Below are positions 1-7,869 of a stretch of DNA of 36,462 nt, in pieces. The stretch's first letter is position 1. Each line of letters begins with the position of its first letter. The notes beneath the pieces were generated by a model. The model made no database searches. It saw only the letters and a program-made list of their open reading frames with translations, and was not told where the DNA came from. Position numbers and translations under genes: made by a program. Source of the stretch: Vogesella fluminis (lineage in GTDB: Bacteria > Pseudomonadota > Gammaproteobacteria > Burkholderiales > Chromobacteriaceae); assembly GCF_014652335.1 (NCBI RefSeq), contig NZ_BMYP01000033.1, positions 1-36,462 of the forward strand. The letters are read 5' to 3'.

Positions 1-59
1 TTTTGCAGGTTTGCACCCCTTCCTTCACGTCCTCGCTTCAAAACGTCAACAGCCCCTAG
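1..59 (-). mobile_element. End of an insertion sequence (left edge)
   Basis: Positions 41-59 read AAACGTCAACAGCCCCTAG, the exact reverse complement of 36403-36421 at the other edge. Beyond these 19 bases the two edges differ, as the left and right ends of one IS type would. The outermost four bases are CTAG, which fits the YTAR target preferred by IS5-group elements, so I infer an IS5-like element entering the window from the left. No transposase is visible in the 40 bases available. Confidence 0.6.
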
Positions 60-102
60 AGTTTGTCATCACATTAGGGGAATGCCACACAGGAACGTGT
101 AA

Positions 103-481
103 TCACTGAGCCTCGGAGTTAAGCCCTGAGAAGGCAGCCTTGAACAGCGCCCTACGCTCCTCCATGGTGATCGTCGGACTCGGCGGCACATCCTGCTTTG
201 GTTCGTCCGGCAAGAACCGGATGTACGGCAGAAACGTACGTTCAGACAACCGTGGTCCACTCCCTGACCTAAGCCGTCTCACCTCGCAACTCGCTGACGA
301 GTCGCCCAACCTGGCGGCGCAGTAGCCGGAACCCGGGCTCAGAATACAGCTGGTCCAGAAGTTGCTCTGCCTGCTTGTCGCGACGGATACCGTCGATCTC
401 GATTTCTTGGCGCCGGCCAGCCGGTAGCACGGCGATGTTGTGAATTTTCTGCTGGTATTGTCTGAAGGCGGCGCTACTCAA
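103..481 (-). pseudogene. Decayed or truncated gene remnant next to the IS
   Basis: Two short minus-strand reading frames lie head to tail here. One of 70 residues (269-481) has a charged, helical look with QAEQLLDQLYSEPGF and a run of Arg and Leu. The other, ending at 103, has FLPYIRFLPDEPKQD and ends in FSGLNSEAQ. They are in different frames and neither resembles a complete protein, so this may be one frameshifted gene or two fragments. I do not recognise a family. The position beside an IS end agrees with a degraded accessory region. Low confidence that any of it is expressed. Confidence 0.25.
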
Positions 482-514
482 CTGCCAAGACCATGTTTTG
501 CCATCGAAGGAATG

Positions 515-592
515 CCGTCATACCGGCGTAAGCCGGTATCCAGTCTGCGCGCCACCACCAGCCGCTGGGCCCCGGCTTTCGCCGGGGCGATG
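515..592. repeat. Intergenic double-hairpin repeat (dRS3/NEMIS-like style)
   Basis: Two hairpins lie side by side. ATACCGGC (520-527) pairs with GCCGGTAT (532-539) across a GTAA loop, and CCCCGGC (570-576) pairs with GCCGGGG (581-587) across TTTC. The outer bases (GTCAT on the left, ATGA on the right) are also nearly inverted. This matches the widespread proteobacterial class of small repeats with GTCAT...CCAG halves. I saw only one copy in this window. Confidence 0.6.
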
Positions 593-620
593 AATTCAAA
601 TATCAGCGGGCCGGATCAAT

Positions 621-655
621 AGAACCTGTTCAAGGTCTTTTTGCAGCTGCGGCCA
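621..655. repeat. Copy of a short dispersed repeat (CCTGTTCAAGGTCT family)
   Basis: This stretch matches 13923-13957 at 33 of 35 positions, and its first 18 bases match the end of the 144-bp element at 7270-7413. It lies between the IS-flanked remnant region and the 3' end of the oxidoreductase gene at 702. The shared core is CCTGTTCAAGGTCTTTTTGC. It looks like one end of a small mobile, non-coding repeat. Confidence 0.6.
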
Positions 656-701
656 TGTCATCAAGACGGCAACAGGCAAAAGATCCTGGAAGGGCCGGCG
701 C

Positions 702-1988
702 TCAGACGCCAAGACGGTCGCGCATCCCGTACCACCACGCACCCAGCGTCAGCATCGGCACCCGCAGCAGGCGGCCGCCGGGGAACGGGTAGTGCGGCAG
801 GCTGGCGAAGGCGTCGAAGCGCTCGCTCTGGCCGCGGATCGCCTCGGACAGGATGCGGCCGGCGAGGTGGGTAAAGGTGACACCGTGGCCGCTGCAGCCC
901 TGCGAGTAGTAGATATTGCTGTCAATGCGGCCAACCTGCGGCAGCCGAGACAGCGTCAGCGAGAAGTTGCCGGTCCAGCCGAACTCGATCTTCACGTCTT
1001 TCAGCTGCGGGAAGGTTCGCAGCATCCTGGGGCGGATCAGGCTCTCGATTTCACTTGGATCGCGTGCGCCGTATACGGTGCCGCCGCCATACAGCAGGCG
1101 GTTGTCGGCAGTCAGGCGGTAGTAGTCGAGCAGGAAATTGCAATCCTCCACGCAGTGGTCGCCCGGCAGCAACGATCTGGCCAGCCCTGGGGCCAGCCGC
1201 TCGGTGGTGATTACCTGCGTGCCGCATGGCAGGGTCTTTTCCGCCAGTTTCGGGATCAGGTCGCCGAGATAGGCGTTACCGGCCACCACCACGAAGCGGG
1301 CACTGACCTGGCCCTCTGCGGTTTTCACCACTGCCACCTCACCGTGCTGGATGCCGGTCACCGCCGACTGCTCGAAAATCTGCCCGCCCAGCGATTCGAA
1401 TGCCGCCGCCTCGCCCAGAGCCAGGTTCAGCGGGTGGATGTGGCCGCCCCAGTGATCGAGCAGCGCGCCGACGTACTGGCCGGAATCAACGATGCGCGCC
1501 ATGCCGGCCTTGTCCACCATCTCGATGCCGGTATGGCCGTAGCTTTCCCACAGCCGCTTCTTCGCTTCCAGCTCGTCCAGCTGCTTGCCGGTAAAGGCGG
1601 CGAACACGTTACCGTCCTTCAGGTCGCACCGGATGCCGTACTTGGCGATGCGCTCGCGGATGATCTTGCCGCCCTCGAATGCCATCGCGCCCAGCTTGTG
1701 CGCGGCGTCCTTGCCGTGGCGCGCCTCGATCACGTCCATGTCGCGGCTGTAGCTGTTGACGATCTGGCCGCCGTTGCGGCCGGAGGCGCCCCAGCCGACG
1801 CGCGCCGCTTCCAGCACGATCACCCGGAAGCCGGCCTCGGCCAGGTGCAGCGCGGTGGACAGGCCGGTATAGCCGGCACCGACGACGCAGATGTCGGCCT
1901 GCTGGCTGCCCTGCAGCGCCGGGCGCTGCGGCGACGGGTTGGCGGAGTAGGCGTAATAGGAACGGGTGTGTTCGGTGGTCTGGCTCAT
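702..1988 (-). CDS. FAD-dependent amine oxidoreductase, PuuB/OrdL type
   Basis: A 428-residue flavoprotein of the DAO (D-amino acid oxidase-like) superfamily, close in length and layout to gamma-glutamylputrescine oxidase PuuB (about 426). The N-terminal Rossmann fold shows VGAGYTGLSTALHLA, followed by the family-typical GWGASGRNGGQI that places the FAD. The C-terminal part has GCSGHGVTFTHLAGR, which closes the FAD site. The likely reaction is oxidative deamination of an amine or gamma-glutamyl polyamine in the cytoplasm, releasing hydrogen peroxide. I chose the ATG at 1988 because GAGGA stands before it and family homology starts soon after; an upstream extension lacks support. No other puu genes are visible here, so the substrate is uncertain. 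The divergent or co-directional LysR gene at 2138 is a candidate regulator. One TGCGGCCAAC motif lies inside (926). Confidence 0.85.
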   Translation of the reverse strand: MSQTTEHTRSYYAYSANPSPQRPALQGSQQADICVVGAGYTGLSTALHLAEAGFRVIVLEAARVGWGASGRNGGQIVNSYSRDMDVIEARHGKDAAHKLGAMAFEGGKIIRERIAKYGIRCDLKDGNVFAAFTGKQLDELEAKKRLWESYGHTGIEMVDKAGMARIVDSGQYVGALLDHWGGHIHPLNLALGEAAAFESLGGQIFEQSAVTGIQHGEVAVVKTAEGQVSARFVVVAGNAYLGDLIPKLAEKTLPCGTQVITTERLAPGLARSLLPGDHCVEDCNFLLDYYRLTADNRLLYGGGTVYGARDPSEIESLIRPRMLRTFPQLKDVKIEFGWTGNFSLTLSRLPQVGRIDSNIYYSQGCSGHGVTFTHLAGRILSEAIRGQSERFDAFASLPHYPFPGGRLLRVPMLTLGAWWYGMRDRLGV

Positions 1989-2045
1989 GGCGGAGTCCTC
2001 GATACTGCATTTTTTAAACAGGGCCGCCACGGGCGGCGCTCAATC

Positions 2046-2094
2046 TGGCTTCAATTATCAGATAGCGCCGCAAAAATGTCTAATATGTTAAACA
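2046..2094 (-). promoter_or_regulatory. Promoter of the oxidoreductase gene with overlapping dyad
   Basis: On the minus strand TTAGAC (2078-2083) and GATAAT (2054-2059) are separated by 18 bases and give a plausible sigma-70 promoter with a start near 2046. An 18-bp imperfect palindrome, TGTCTAATATGTTAAACA (2077-2094; 14 of 18 symmetric), covers the -35 box and is a candidate operator. Which regulator binds is unknown; the neighbouring LysR protein is one possibility. Confidence 0.5.
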
Positions 2095-2103
2095 TTGCAT
2101 CGC

Positions 2104-2128
2104 AAAAAAAGCCCGGTTGCCCGGGCTT
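2104..2128 (-). terminator. Rho-independent terminator of the LysR gene
   Basis: On the minus strand an 8-bp stem (AAGCCCGG / CCGGGCTT, 2109-2116 and 2121-2128) with a 4-base loop is followed by a run of seven T (complement of 2104-2110). It lies 9 bases past the LysR stop codon. Confidence 0.85.
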
Positions 2129-2137
2129 GCGTGTGCT

Positions 2138-3103
2138 TTACAGTATGCTCTGCCGCAGCTCTTCGCGCTTTTGCGACAGGTCGACACCGGGCAGCTCGGC
2201 AATGATGTCCGGGTGGTCGAGCAGCTTTTCCACTACGAAATCGACAAACACCCGCGTGCGCGGCGCGATGTGGTCGCGGTGTGGGAAGCAGATGTAGATC
2301 GAGCGCTCCATCGACACAAAATTGGTCAGCACCACCTGCAGCTTGCCGCTACGCACATCACACAGTATCTCGTGTCCCGGCAACTGCGCCACACCCAGGC
2401 CGAGGCGCGCCAGCTCGCGCACGCCATCGACATCGTTGGCCGTGTAGGTGCCGGAGACTTCCAGCGGGATGCGCTCACCGTCACGCTCGAATTCCCACTT
2501 GTACAGCCGGCCGGAGGTCGGGAACTGGAAATTGATGCAGTCGTGCGAGGACAGGTCTTCCGGGATGTGCGGCTTGCCGTGCGCCTCCCAGTAAGCCGGC
2601 GTGGCAACCACGTATTGCGGAATGTGTGCCAGATGGCGCGCCACCATGCGGCTGTCCGGCATCATGCCGACGCGGACACCGACATCGTAGCCGTCCTCGA
2701 TCAGGTCGCTGAAGTGGTCGTCCATGCCGAAAAACACGCGGATTTTCGGATAGCGGCTGCAGAATTCTTCCATCAGCGGCAGGATGAAGCGGCGACCGAA
2801 GGCATTGGGCAGGCTGATGCGCAGGTGGCCGGCCGGTTCGTCGCGGCTGGCCTTCAACTGGTTGATGGCGGAGTCCAGGTTGTTGACCGGACCGCGGCAC
2901 TGCGCGTAGAAGCGGCGGCCGTCCTCGGTCAGGGTCAGCTGGCGCGTGGTGCGGTTGAACAGCCGCACCTCCAGCTCCTGTTCGAGCCTGGCAATACTCT
3001 GGCTGACCGCGGCAGGCGACACGCCCAGTTTGCGGGCGGCATCGGAAAAGCTGCCATTCTCGGCCGTGGTCATGAAGACCATTAATGCTTTCAAGGTATC
3101 CAT
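2138..3103 (-). CDS. LysR-family transcriptional regulator
   Basis: A 321-residue LysR-type regulator. The N-terminal winged helix-turn-helix is clear at about residues 5-62 (FSDAARKLGVSPAAVSQSI, then LEQELEVRLFNRTTR and LTEDG). The rest is the periplasmic-binding-protein-like effector domain of the CrgA/DmlR-like subgroup, with GHLRISLPNAFGRRFI and a late LGLGVAQLPGHEI. I chose the ATG at 3103; the only upstream alternative is a TTG four codons earlier. It ends at a good intrinsic terminator. The oxidoreductase gene lies downstream on the same strand but behind that terminator and its own promoter, so the two are separate units. The effector is unknown. Confidence 0.9.
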   Translation of the reverse strand: MDTLKALMVFMTTAENGSFSDAARKLGVSPAAVSQSIARLEQELEVRLFNRTTRQLTLTEDGRRFYAQCRGPVNNLDSAINQLKASRDEPAGHLRISLPNAFGRRFILPLMEEFCSRYPKIRVFFGMDDHFSDLIEDGYDVGVRVGMMPDSRMVARHLAHIPQYVVATPAYWEAHGKPHIPEDLSSHDCINFQFPTSGRLYKWEFERDGERIPLEVSGTYTANDVDGVRELARLGLGVAQLPGHEILCDVRSGKLQVVLTNFVSMERSIYICFPHRDHIAPRTRVFVDFVVEKLLDHPDIIAELPGVDLSQKREELRQSIL

Positions 3104-3436
3104 AGCTCGACTCAATCACTGAAGCCGGTGCAGTGTCGTATTTGACAAGAAATACCCCACCAAAGAAACCGGCAATTAACAAATCATCTTAAAAGATCAT
3201 AAGCGAAACAGCCATCCTGTTAAAGCTATTTCCTTAATTTCCATTAAATATGATAAATCGCCTCCCTACCAGTTTTGCGCCGGTTTTATGCGGCAAACCA
3301 CGGGGCCACGGTGAGCAGGCCAATGCAGCCTACCGGCAAATCATGCCGGACTTCTCGCCGTCGTCATGGTCTGCAGCAGGAATACAACACTCATGCCGCG
3401 CTGGCCATCCCATAACCGCCCGAGCGCCAATGCAAC
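3104..3436. other. Intergenic region upstream of the LysR gene
   Basis: About 330 bases without a credible gene. The first half is AT-rich for this genome and holds a dyad ATCATCTT-AA-AAGATCAT (3183-3200, one mismatch), a possible operator some 80 bases upstream of the LysR start. The rest (3250-3436) shows no codon bias or structure that I can support. Confidence 0.4.
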
Positions 3437-3485
3437 TTGACCTACGTCAACGCTGATGCACATTCCTGCCGCCACAATCGTCCCT
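3437..3485 (+). promoter_or_regulatory. FNR/CRP-type box and class II promoter of the flavin oxygenase gene
   Basis: TTGACCTACGTCAA (3437-3450) has the 5-4-5 spacing of an FNR-type box (TTGAT-N4-ATCAA), with C/G in the inner positions. A -10-like CACAAT sits at 3473-3478, giving a start near 3485 with the box centred at -41.5. The nrdD promoter at 15524 has the same 36-base box-to-minus-10 distance. This promoter also argues that translation starts at 3507 and not at the upstream ATG at 3456. Confidence 0.65.
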
Positions 3486-3506
3486 TTGCCCAACAGAAAG
3501 TTTGCC

Positions 3507-4685
3507 ATGTTCCGCACCCATGCCTTTTCCCCGCTCGTGATTCGCGGCCGCAGCCTGTTGCCTATCGTGCAAGGCGGGATGGGTGTTGGCATTTCCGCCA
3601 AACAGCTGGCCGGTGCCGTGGCACGTGAGGGTGGTGTCGGCACCGTTGCCAGCGTCGACCTGCGCCACCTGCACGAAGACCTGCTGGCCGATGCGGCCAA
3701 CCTTGAGGGCCAGGACGGCATCAACCGCCTCAACCGCATCGCGCTCGACCGCGAGGTCAAGGGCGCGCTGCAACGCGCCGACGGTCACGGCATGGTGGCG
3801 GTCAACATCATGAAGGCGGTGGACGACCACGCCGCGCTGGTGCGCCAGGCCTGCGAGTCCGGCGCGCACGCGGTGGTGATGGGCGCCGGACTGCCGCTGG
3901 ATCTGCCGGAGCTGGCCGGCGATCACCCGGATGTGGCGCTGATCCCGATCCTGTCGGAATCACGCGGCATCGGCATCGTGCTCAAGCGCTGGATGAAGAA
4001 GGGCCGCCTGCCGGATGCGATCGTGATCGAGCATCCCAACCATGCCGGCGGCCATCTCGGCGCCGCCAGCATCGCCGGTGTCGGTGACGGCAAGTTCGAC
4101 TTCGCCCGCGTGCTGGAGGAAACCTTCGAGTTGTTCAAGGGCCTGGGCCTGGAGCGCGAGCGCATTCCGCTGATCGTCGCCGGCGGCGTCAACAGCCACC
4201 AGAAGGTACAGACCTACCTGGGCGAGTACGGCGCCAGCGGCGTGCAGATCGGCACCGCCTTCGCCGTCACCAGCGACGGCGACGCGCACATCAATTTCAA
4301 GCGCACGCTGGCCGGCGCCCGGCGCGAGGACATCGTCGAGTTCATGTCAGTGGCCGGCCTGCCGGCGCGCGGCATCCTGACCCCGTTCCTGAAGAGCTAC
4401 CTCAAGCGCGCGGACAAGCTGCAGGCCAACGCCAAGGCCGATCCGCAGCGCTGCACCCAGGCGCTGAACTGCCTGACGGTGTGCGGCCTGCGCGACGGCC
4501 TGTCCAAGGTCGGCCAGTTCTGCATCGACCTGAAGCTGGCGGCCGCCTTCCGCGGCGAAACCAGCAAGGGGCTGTTCTTCCGCGGCGCCGAACCGCTGCC
4601 TTTCGGCGATGCGATCAAGAGCGCGCGCGAAACCATCCACTACTTCCTCACCGGCGAGAAGCCGCTGGATCTGCGCGGCGCCTGA
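3507..4685 (+). CDS. Nitronate monooxygenase-like NAD(P)H/FMN flavoprotein
   Basis: A 392-residue TIM-barrel flavoprotein of the nitronate monooxygenase / 2-nitropropane dioxygenase family. Near the N-terminus IVQGGMGVGIS begins the barrel; HAGGH (the family's catalytic-His region) follows mid-protein, then the FMN phosphate-binding loops VAGGVNS and GVQIGTAFAVT. A C-terminal extension carries three cysteines in RCTQALNCLTVCGLRD, found in the longer subgroup of this family. Known members oxidise nitronates or act as quinone or enoyl reductases; the exact substrate cannot be told from sequence. An FNR-type promoter lies just upstream, so the gene is probably induced at low oxygen, perhaps alongside the anaerobic RNR genes. 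It is monocistronic and ends at a palindrome shared with the convergent kinase gene. A full TGCGGCCAACCTTG motif lies at 3692. Confidence 0.8.
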   Translation: MFRTHAFSPLVIRGRSLLPIVQGGMGVGISAKQLAGAVAREGGVGTVASVDLRHLHEDLLADAANLEGQDGINRLNRIALDREVKGALQRADGHGMVAVNIMKAVDDHAALVRQACESGAHAVVMGAGLPLDLPELAGDHPDVALIPILSESRGIGIVLKRWMKKGRLPDAIVIEHPNHAGGHLGAASIAGVGDGKFDFARVLEETFELFKGLGLERERIPLIVAGGVNSHQKVQTYLGEYGASGVQIGTAFAVTSDGDAHINFKRTLAGARREDIVEFMSVAGLPARGILTPFLKSYLKRADKLQANAKADPQRCTQALNCLTVCGLRDGLSKVGQFCIDLKLAAAFRGETSKGLFFRGAEPLPFGDAIKSARETIHYFLTGEKPLDLRGA

Positions 4686-4690
4686 GCCAA

Positions 4691-4714
4691 CATGCGGCCA
4701 ACGTTGGCCGCATG
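4691..4714. repeat. 24-bp perfect palindrome built from two motif copies, convergent gene end
   Basis: The sequence is two head-to-head copies of TGCGGCCAAC (4693-4702 and 4704-4713 as reverse complement, sharing the central CG), extended by CA/TG to 24 perfectly symmetric bases. It occupies nearly all of the 31 bases between the convergent stops at 4685 and 4717. RNA from either strand would fold into a strong hairpin, so it may act as a bidirectional terminator, although no T run follows. Confidence 0.8.
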
Positions 4715-4716
4715 CG

Positions 4717-6018
4717 CTAGCCGCCGTGACCGCGCGTCAACACCGCCTGCAGCCCGCCGCCGTTGCGGTTGTGCAGGCTCAGCTGCAGACCGTGCAGCGC
4801 GGCGATCCGCTCCACGATGGACAGGCCGAGGCCGCTGCCGGTCTGCTGCTGGCCCGGCGGCCGGTAGAAGCGCTCGCGCACCTTGTCCAGCAAGGCCTCC
4901 GCCACGCCCTCACCCTCGTCGCTGACGCAGATCCGCGTCGCGTCGGCCTCAAGGCTGACGGTGCCGCCGCCATAGCGGATGGCGTTGTCCAGCAGATTGC
5001 GCAGCATCAGCAGCAGCAGGGTGCGGTCGCCGTGCTGCAGCGGCCATTGCGTGTGCCCGGCCGGCGGCAGCCGCAGGGTGACGTGGTGGCTGGCGGCCAG
5101 CCCGGGCACCGCCTCGCCCAGTTCCTGCAGCAGCAGCGGCCAGTCCAGCGCCTCGTGCTGCTGCTGTTCCGCCTCCACCCGCGACAGCGCCAAGAGTTGC
5201 GCCAGCAGGTGGCTGCTGCGGTCGACGCCGCTCATCAGCTGCTGCAGCGCCCGCTCGCGCTGCAACGGGTCCTGCACCAGTTGCGCCACCTCGGCCTGCA
5301 CCCGCATCGCCGCCAGCGGGCTGCGCAGCTCGTGCGCGGCGTCGGCGGTAAAGCGCCGTTCGCGTTGCAGGGTCTGCGCCATGCGCTCGATCAGGTCGTT
5401 CATCGCGTCGATCAGGGTGTGCAGCTCGCTGGGCACCTCGCGCGGCAGCGGCGTGGCATCGTCTGGCGCGCGCTGCTGCAGCTGGTCGCGGATGTGCGCC
5501 AGCGGCGCGAGGCCGCGCCCCACCGCCCACCACAGGGCCAGCAGCGCGAACGGCAGCAGCAGCAGCCACAGCAGGCCTTGCGTCAGCAGCAGCCCGCCTA
5601 TCATCTCCCAGCGCTCGGACATCTCCTGCGCCACCGCCACGCTGCCGGCCTCACCGGACAGGTAGTAGACGCGCCAGTCCTCGTCGTGCTGGCGCAGGCT
5701 GGCAAAACCGGTGTAGCCGGGGCGGGCATCCAGCTGCAGGCCGTCGCTGTCGACCAGCAACAGCTGGCCGCCCCGGTTCCACGCCGCCACCGCCTGGTGG
5801 TCGCTGTCGCCGACCTGCGGCAGCTGCGGCTCGTTGCGCGCGCCCAGCGTCGGCAGCGTGCCGTACAGCTGGCGTGCAAACAGCGTCTGCTGTTCCTCGT
5901 ACAGCTCGTTGACCTCGTGCCAGGCGTGGAAGGCCAGCAGCGCGCAGGCCACCAGCCACAGCGGCGTCACCACCTTGAGCAGGCTCCTGATCAGCGTGCC
6001 GCGCAGGCTATAGCTCAT
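4717..6018 (-). CDS. Sensor histidine kinase, PmrB/QseC type
   Basis: A 433-residue inner-membrane kinase. There are two membrane segments (about residues 14-32 and 140-166) around a periplasmic sensor of about 105 residues, then a HAMP-like region. The dimerisation domain has the phosphoacceptor His219 in [17 protein letters not shown]. The ATPase domain has the N box [11 protein letters not shown]1 DEGEG and G2 GSGLGLSIV. It starts inside the end of the response-regulator gene (4-base overlap), so the two are translationally coupled. Linkage to eptA, a PAP2 phosphatase and PmrA-type boxes suggests a lipid A modification switch of the PmrAB kind, whose known signals are cationic peptides, ferric iron and low pH; that signal assignment is inference. 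Confidence 0.9.
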   Translation of the reverse strand: MSYSLRGTLIRSLLKVVTPLWLVACALLAFHAWHEVNELYEEQQTLFARQLYGTLPTLGARNEPQLPQVGDSDHQAVAAWNRGGQLLLVDSDGLQLDARPGYTGFASLRQHDEDWRVYYLSGEAGSVAVAQEMSERWEMIGGLLLTQGLLWLLLLPFALLALWWAVGRGLAPLAHIRDQLQQRAPDDATPLPREVPSELHTLIDAMNDLIERMAQTLQRERRFTADAAHELRSPLAAMRVQAEVAQLVQDPLQRERALQQLMSGVDRSSHLLAQLLALSRVEAEQQQHEALDWPLLLQELGEAVPGLAASHHVTLRLPPAGHTQWPLQHGDRTLLLLMLRNLLDNAIRYGGGTVSLEADATRICVSDEGEGVAEALLDKVRERFYRPPGQQQTGSGLGLSIVERIAALHGLQLSLHNRNGGGLQAVLTRGHGG

Positions 6019-6677
6019 GCCTCGTCCCCGAGGGTGTAGCCGATGCCGCGCCGCGTCTTGATGAAGTCGCTGCCCAGCTTCTTGCGCAGGTGGTGCACGT
6101 ACACCTCGATGGCGTTGCTCTCCACCTCGTGCGCCCAGTCGTACAGCTTTTCCTCGATCTGTTCGCGGCGCAGCACGCGGCCCTTGTTGCCCAGCAGCAG
6201 CTCCAGCAGCGCCAGCTCGCGCGCGCTGAGTTCCACCGCCGCGCCGTCCAGCGTCGCCCGCCGCGCCGCCGGGTCGAAGCTGACGCGGCAGTGCTGCAGC
6301 AGCGGCGTGCTGTGGCCACTGCGGCGGCGCACCAGCGCGCGCAGCCGCGCCGCCACCTCGCCCAGCGCAAACGGCTTCACCAGATAGTCGTCGGCGCCGC
6401 TGTCCAGGCCGCGGATGCGGTCGTCCACCGCGTCACGGGCGGTGAGCAACAGCACCGGTTCGCTGCGGCCGCTACGCCGCCACGCCGCCAGCACAGCCAG
6501 CCCGTCCATGCCGGGCAGGCCGAGGTCGAGCACCACCGCGTCGTAGGGCGCAGCGCCGATGCCGGCCAGCCCCTGCTTGCCGTCGCGCAGCCAGTCGCAG
6601 GCAAAGCCCAGCGCCGACAGCCCCGCCTGCAGCCCGTCGCCGATCAGTTCGTCATCTTCGATTATCAATACCCGCAT
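6015..6677 (-). CDS. OmpR-family response regulator, PmrA/QseB type
   Basis: A 220-residue two-domain regulator. The receiver has the acidic pair Asp8-Asp9, the phosphoacceptor Asp51 in VVLDLGLPG, Thr79 and Lys101 in VKPF. The C-terminal winged helix (about 125-218) has [13 protein letters not shown] and ends in [11 protein letters not shown], as in OmpR/PhoB DNA-binding domains. It overlaps the kinase gene by 4 bases and lies 42 bases after the cytochrome b561 gene. Members of this subgroup bind direct repeats of YTTAAK with 5-base spacers, and two such boxes exist in this cluster (7853-7869 and 10315-10331), so it probably controls its own neighbourhood. Confidence 0.92.
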   Translation of the reverse strand: MRVLIIEDDELIGDGLQAGLSALGFACDWLRDGKQGLAGIGAAPYDAVVLDLGLPGMDGLAVLAAWRRSGRSEPVLLLTARDAVDDRIRGLDSGADDYLVKPFALGEVAARLRALVRRRSGHSTPLLQHCRVSFDPAARRATLDGAAVELSARELALLELLLGNKGRVLRREQIEEKLYDWAHEVESNAIEVYVHHLRKKLGSDFIKTRRGIGYTLGDEA

Positions 6678-6719
6678 GCCTGATCCTGTTGCCTGTTTAC
6701 CGTTGCCGATTGCCGCGGC

Positions 6720-7256
6720 TCAACGCCACGTCTTGATGCCGGTAATCATCGCACGAACCAGATTCACCCGCTCGATGCGGCTCATCAGCAGCGCGGCGGC
6801 AACGTGCAGTAGCACCGCGACCTGCAACAGGGTGGCCAGCGCCTCGTGCACTTCTTCCAGCCACTCCTCGCCCCAGAACTGGTCGGTACCCATCAGGTAA
6901 CCGCTGACGCCCAGAGACAGCACCAGGCCCATCAGCGCGAACATCATCAGTGCGCCCAGCGGGTTGTGCCCCACCGTTTGCGGGTGCCGGCCTTGCTTCA
7001 CCGCCCCCAGGTGCGCCTTGAGACGGCTCGGGGTCGGGAAGAAGCTGGCGAAGCGGGCATGCCGGCTGCCGACAAAGCCCCACACCAGACGCAGCGCGAT
7101 CAGGCCCAGCGCGATATAGCCGGCCCAGCGGTGCGGCGGATCGCCCTCTTCTAGCAACAGCAGATTGGCCAGCACACAGGCGACCAGGCTCCAGTGGAAC
7201 AGGCGGACCACGATGTCCCACACTTTTTCCTGACGGGGTAAGGCAGTTGGCGTCAT
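6720..7256 (-). CDS. Cytochrome b561-type membrane protein
   Basis: A 178-residue four-helix membrane protein of the cytochrome b561 / Ni-hydrogenase b-type family. The first helix begins with VRLFHWSLV, whose His is a haem ligand in the family; GYIALGLIALRLVWGFVGS, ALMMFALMGLVLSLGVSGY and a last helix with LLHVAAALLMSRIE follow, and HEALATLL holds another likely haem His. I chose the ATG at 7256 because TAAGGAG stands 7 bases before it; the open frame continues upstream only by reading through a repeat element. It probably passes electrons between quinol and a periplasmic partner. Genes for a PepSY protein and a two-component system flank it, a common grouping in Betaproteobacteria. A 144-bp repeat ends at its ribosome binding site. 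Confidence 0.88.
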   Translation of the reverse strand: MTPTALPRQEKVWDIVVRLFHWSLVACVLANLLLLEEGDPPHRWAGYIALGLIALRLVWGFVGSRHARFASFFPTPSRLKAHLGAVKQGRHPQTVGHNPLGALMMFALMGLVLSLGVSGYLMGTDQFWGEEWLEEVHEALATLLQVAVLLHVAAALLMSRIERVNLVRAMITGIKTWR

Positions 7257-7269
7257 GGCAATACTCCTT

Positions 7270-7413
7270 AAGAACCTGTTCAAGGTCTCGCGAGCTAGAG
7301 CGAGACAAGGCGAAAACGGCTGAGGAAGCGGAGTTGACATCGGGTCAATGAGCATTCCGAAGGCGTTTTCAACGCGGTATCGCCGAAGCGCAGCAGACAT
7401 TGAACTGGTTCTT
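7270..7413. repeat. 144-bp mobile-looking repeat element with 19-bp inverted ends
   Basis: The ends AAGAACCTGTTCAAGGTCT (7270-7288) and the reverse complement of 7395-7413 agree at 17 of 19 positions. Inside lies TCTCGC...GCGAGA (7286-7291, 7300-7305) and a dyad TTGAC-N5-GTCAA near 7334. It encodes no protein and separates the PepSY gene from the cytochrome gene. The left end is shared by the shorter copies at 621 and 13923. It looks like a MITE-type element, mobilised by a transposase encoded elsewhere; that is inference. Confidence 0.7.
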
Positions 7414-7521
7414 GGTAAAAACAGTACGGGACAGGGCCACAGCCCTGCCCCGCGGACAGTCGCGGCCTCACCGCGGCTGAAACATGGCCGCCGGCGGCGA
7501 GCGCCGTGGCCGCGCGACGGA

Positions 7522-7791
7522 TCAATCGTCGATTTCGCTCTTCACCGCCTTGCCGGACACCGGATCGAAGTAGATTTCCACTTTCTGGCCCTGCTTGTTC
7601 TTGCCGTAGATCTCATAGCAGTTGCCGGACACCTTGAATTTCTTGATCTGGTAACCCTGCGCCGTCAGCTGTTTCTGAAAGTCGGCTTCTTTCTGCCACT
7701 TGTCTTTCGGCTGGGCCGCACATTCGGCACCGGCAAAGGCGGCAGAGGAAGCAAAAGCGGCCATCAGGGCCACAGCAATCAGTTTTTTCAT
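7522..7791 (-). CDS. Small exported PepSY-domain protein
   Basis: An 89-residue protein with a clear signal peptide (MKKLIAVALMAAFASSAAFA, cleavage expected after AFA) and a single PepSY-like domain (QLTAQGYQIKKFKVSGNCYE followed by VEIYFDPVSGKAV). It has two cysteines in the mature part, at ECAAQ and GNCYE, that could form a disulfide in the periplasm. AGGAG lies 8 bases before the ATG. Proteins of this kind are often encoded with a b-type cytochrome and a two-component system, as here, but their role is not established. A PmrA-type box with a matching -10 lies just upstream (7837-7869), so it can be transcribed independently of the PAP2 gene. Confidence 0.85.
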   Translation of the reverse strand: MKKLIAVALMAAFASSAAFAGAECAAQPKDKWQKEADFQKQLTAQGYQIKKFKVSGNCYEIYGKNKQGQKVEIYFDPVSGKAVKSEIDD

Positions 7792-7836
7792 CGTTACGCT
7801 CCTGGTCAAAGCCTGCAACAGCGCAGGTACAGCTTC

Positions 7837-7869
7837 ATTAAAGCAAGGCAAGCTTAAGCGCCGCTTATG
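7837..7869 (-). promoter_or_regulatory. PmrA/QseB-type box and promoter of the PepSY gene
   Basis: On the minus strand CATAAG-CGGCG-CTTAAG (7869 to 7853) fits the direct repeat YTTAAK-N5-YTTAAK. Ten bases after it comes TTTAAT (7842 to 7837) as a -10 element, giving a start near 7830. The eptA promoter has the same layout. The box overlaps the stop codon of the PAP2 gene. Confidence 0.6.

Noticed and set aside
792-2297. A 501-codon open frame on the plus strand opposite the oxidoreductase gene
   Set aside because: It is the mirror of a high-GC gene on the other strand, with low-complexity Ala/Arg/Val/Gln composition and no domain.
3250-3456. 68-codon plus-strand frame upstream of the flavoprotein gene
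   Set aside because: No ribosome site, no recognisable composition bias, and it overlaps the FNR-type box.
3456-3506. Upstream start for the nitronate-monooxygenase-like gene at 3456
   Set aside because: It lies upstream of the predicted transcript start near 3485 from the FNR-type promoter, and the added residues have no family counterpart.
7333-7350. TTGAC-N5-GTCAA as another FNR box
   Set aside because: The spacer is five bases where FNR boxes need four, and it lies inside a repeat element with no promoter aligned to it.
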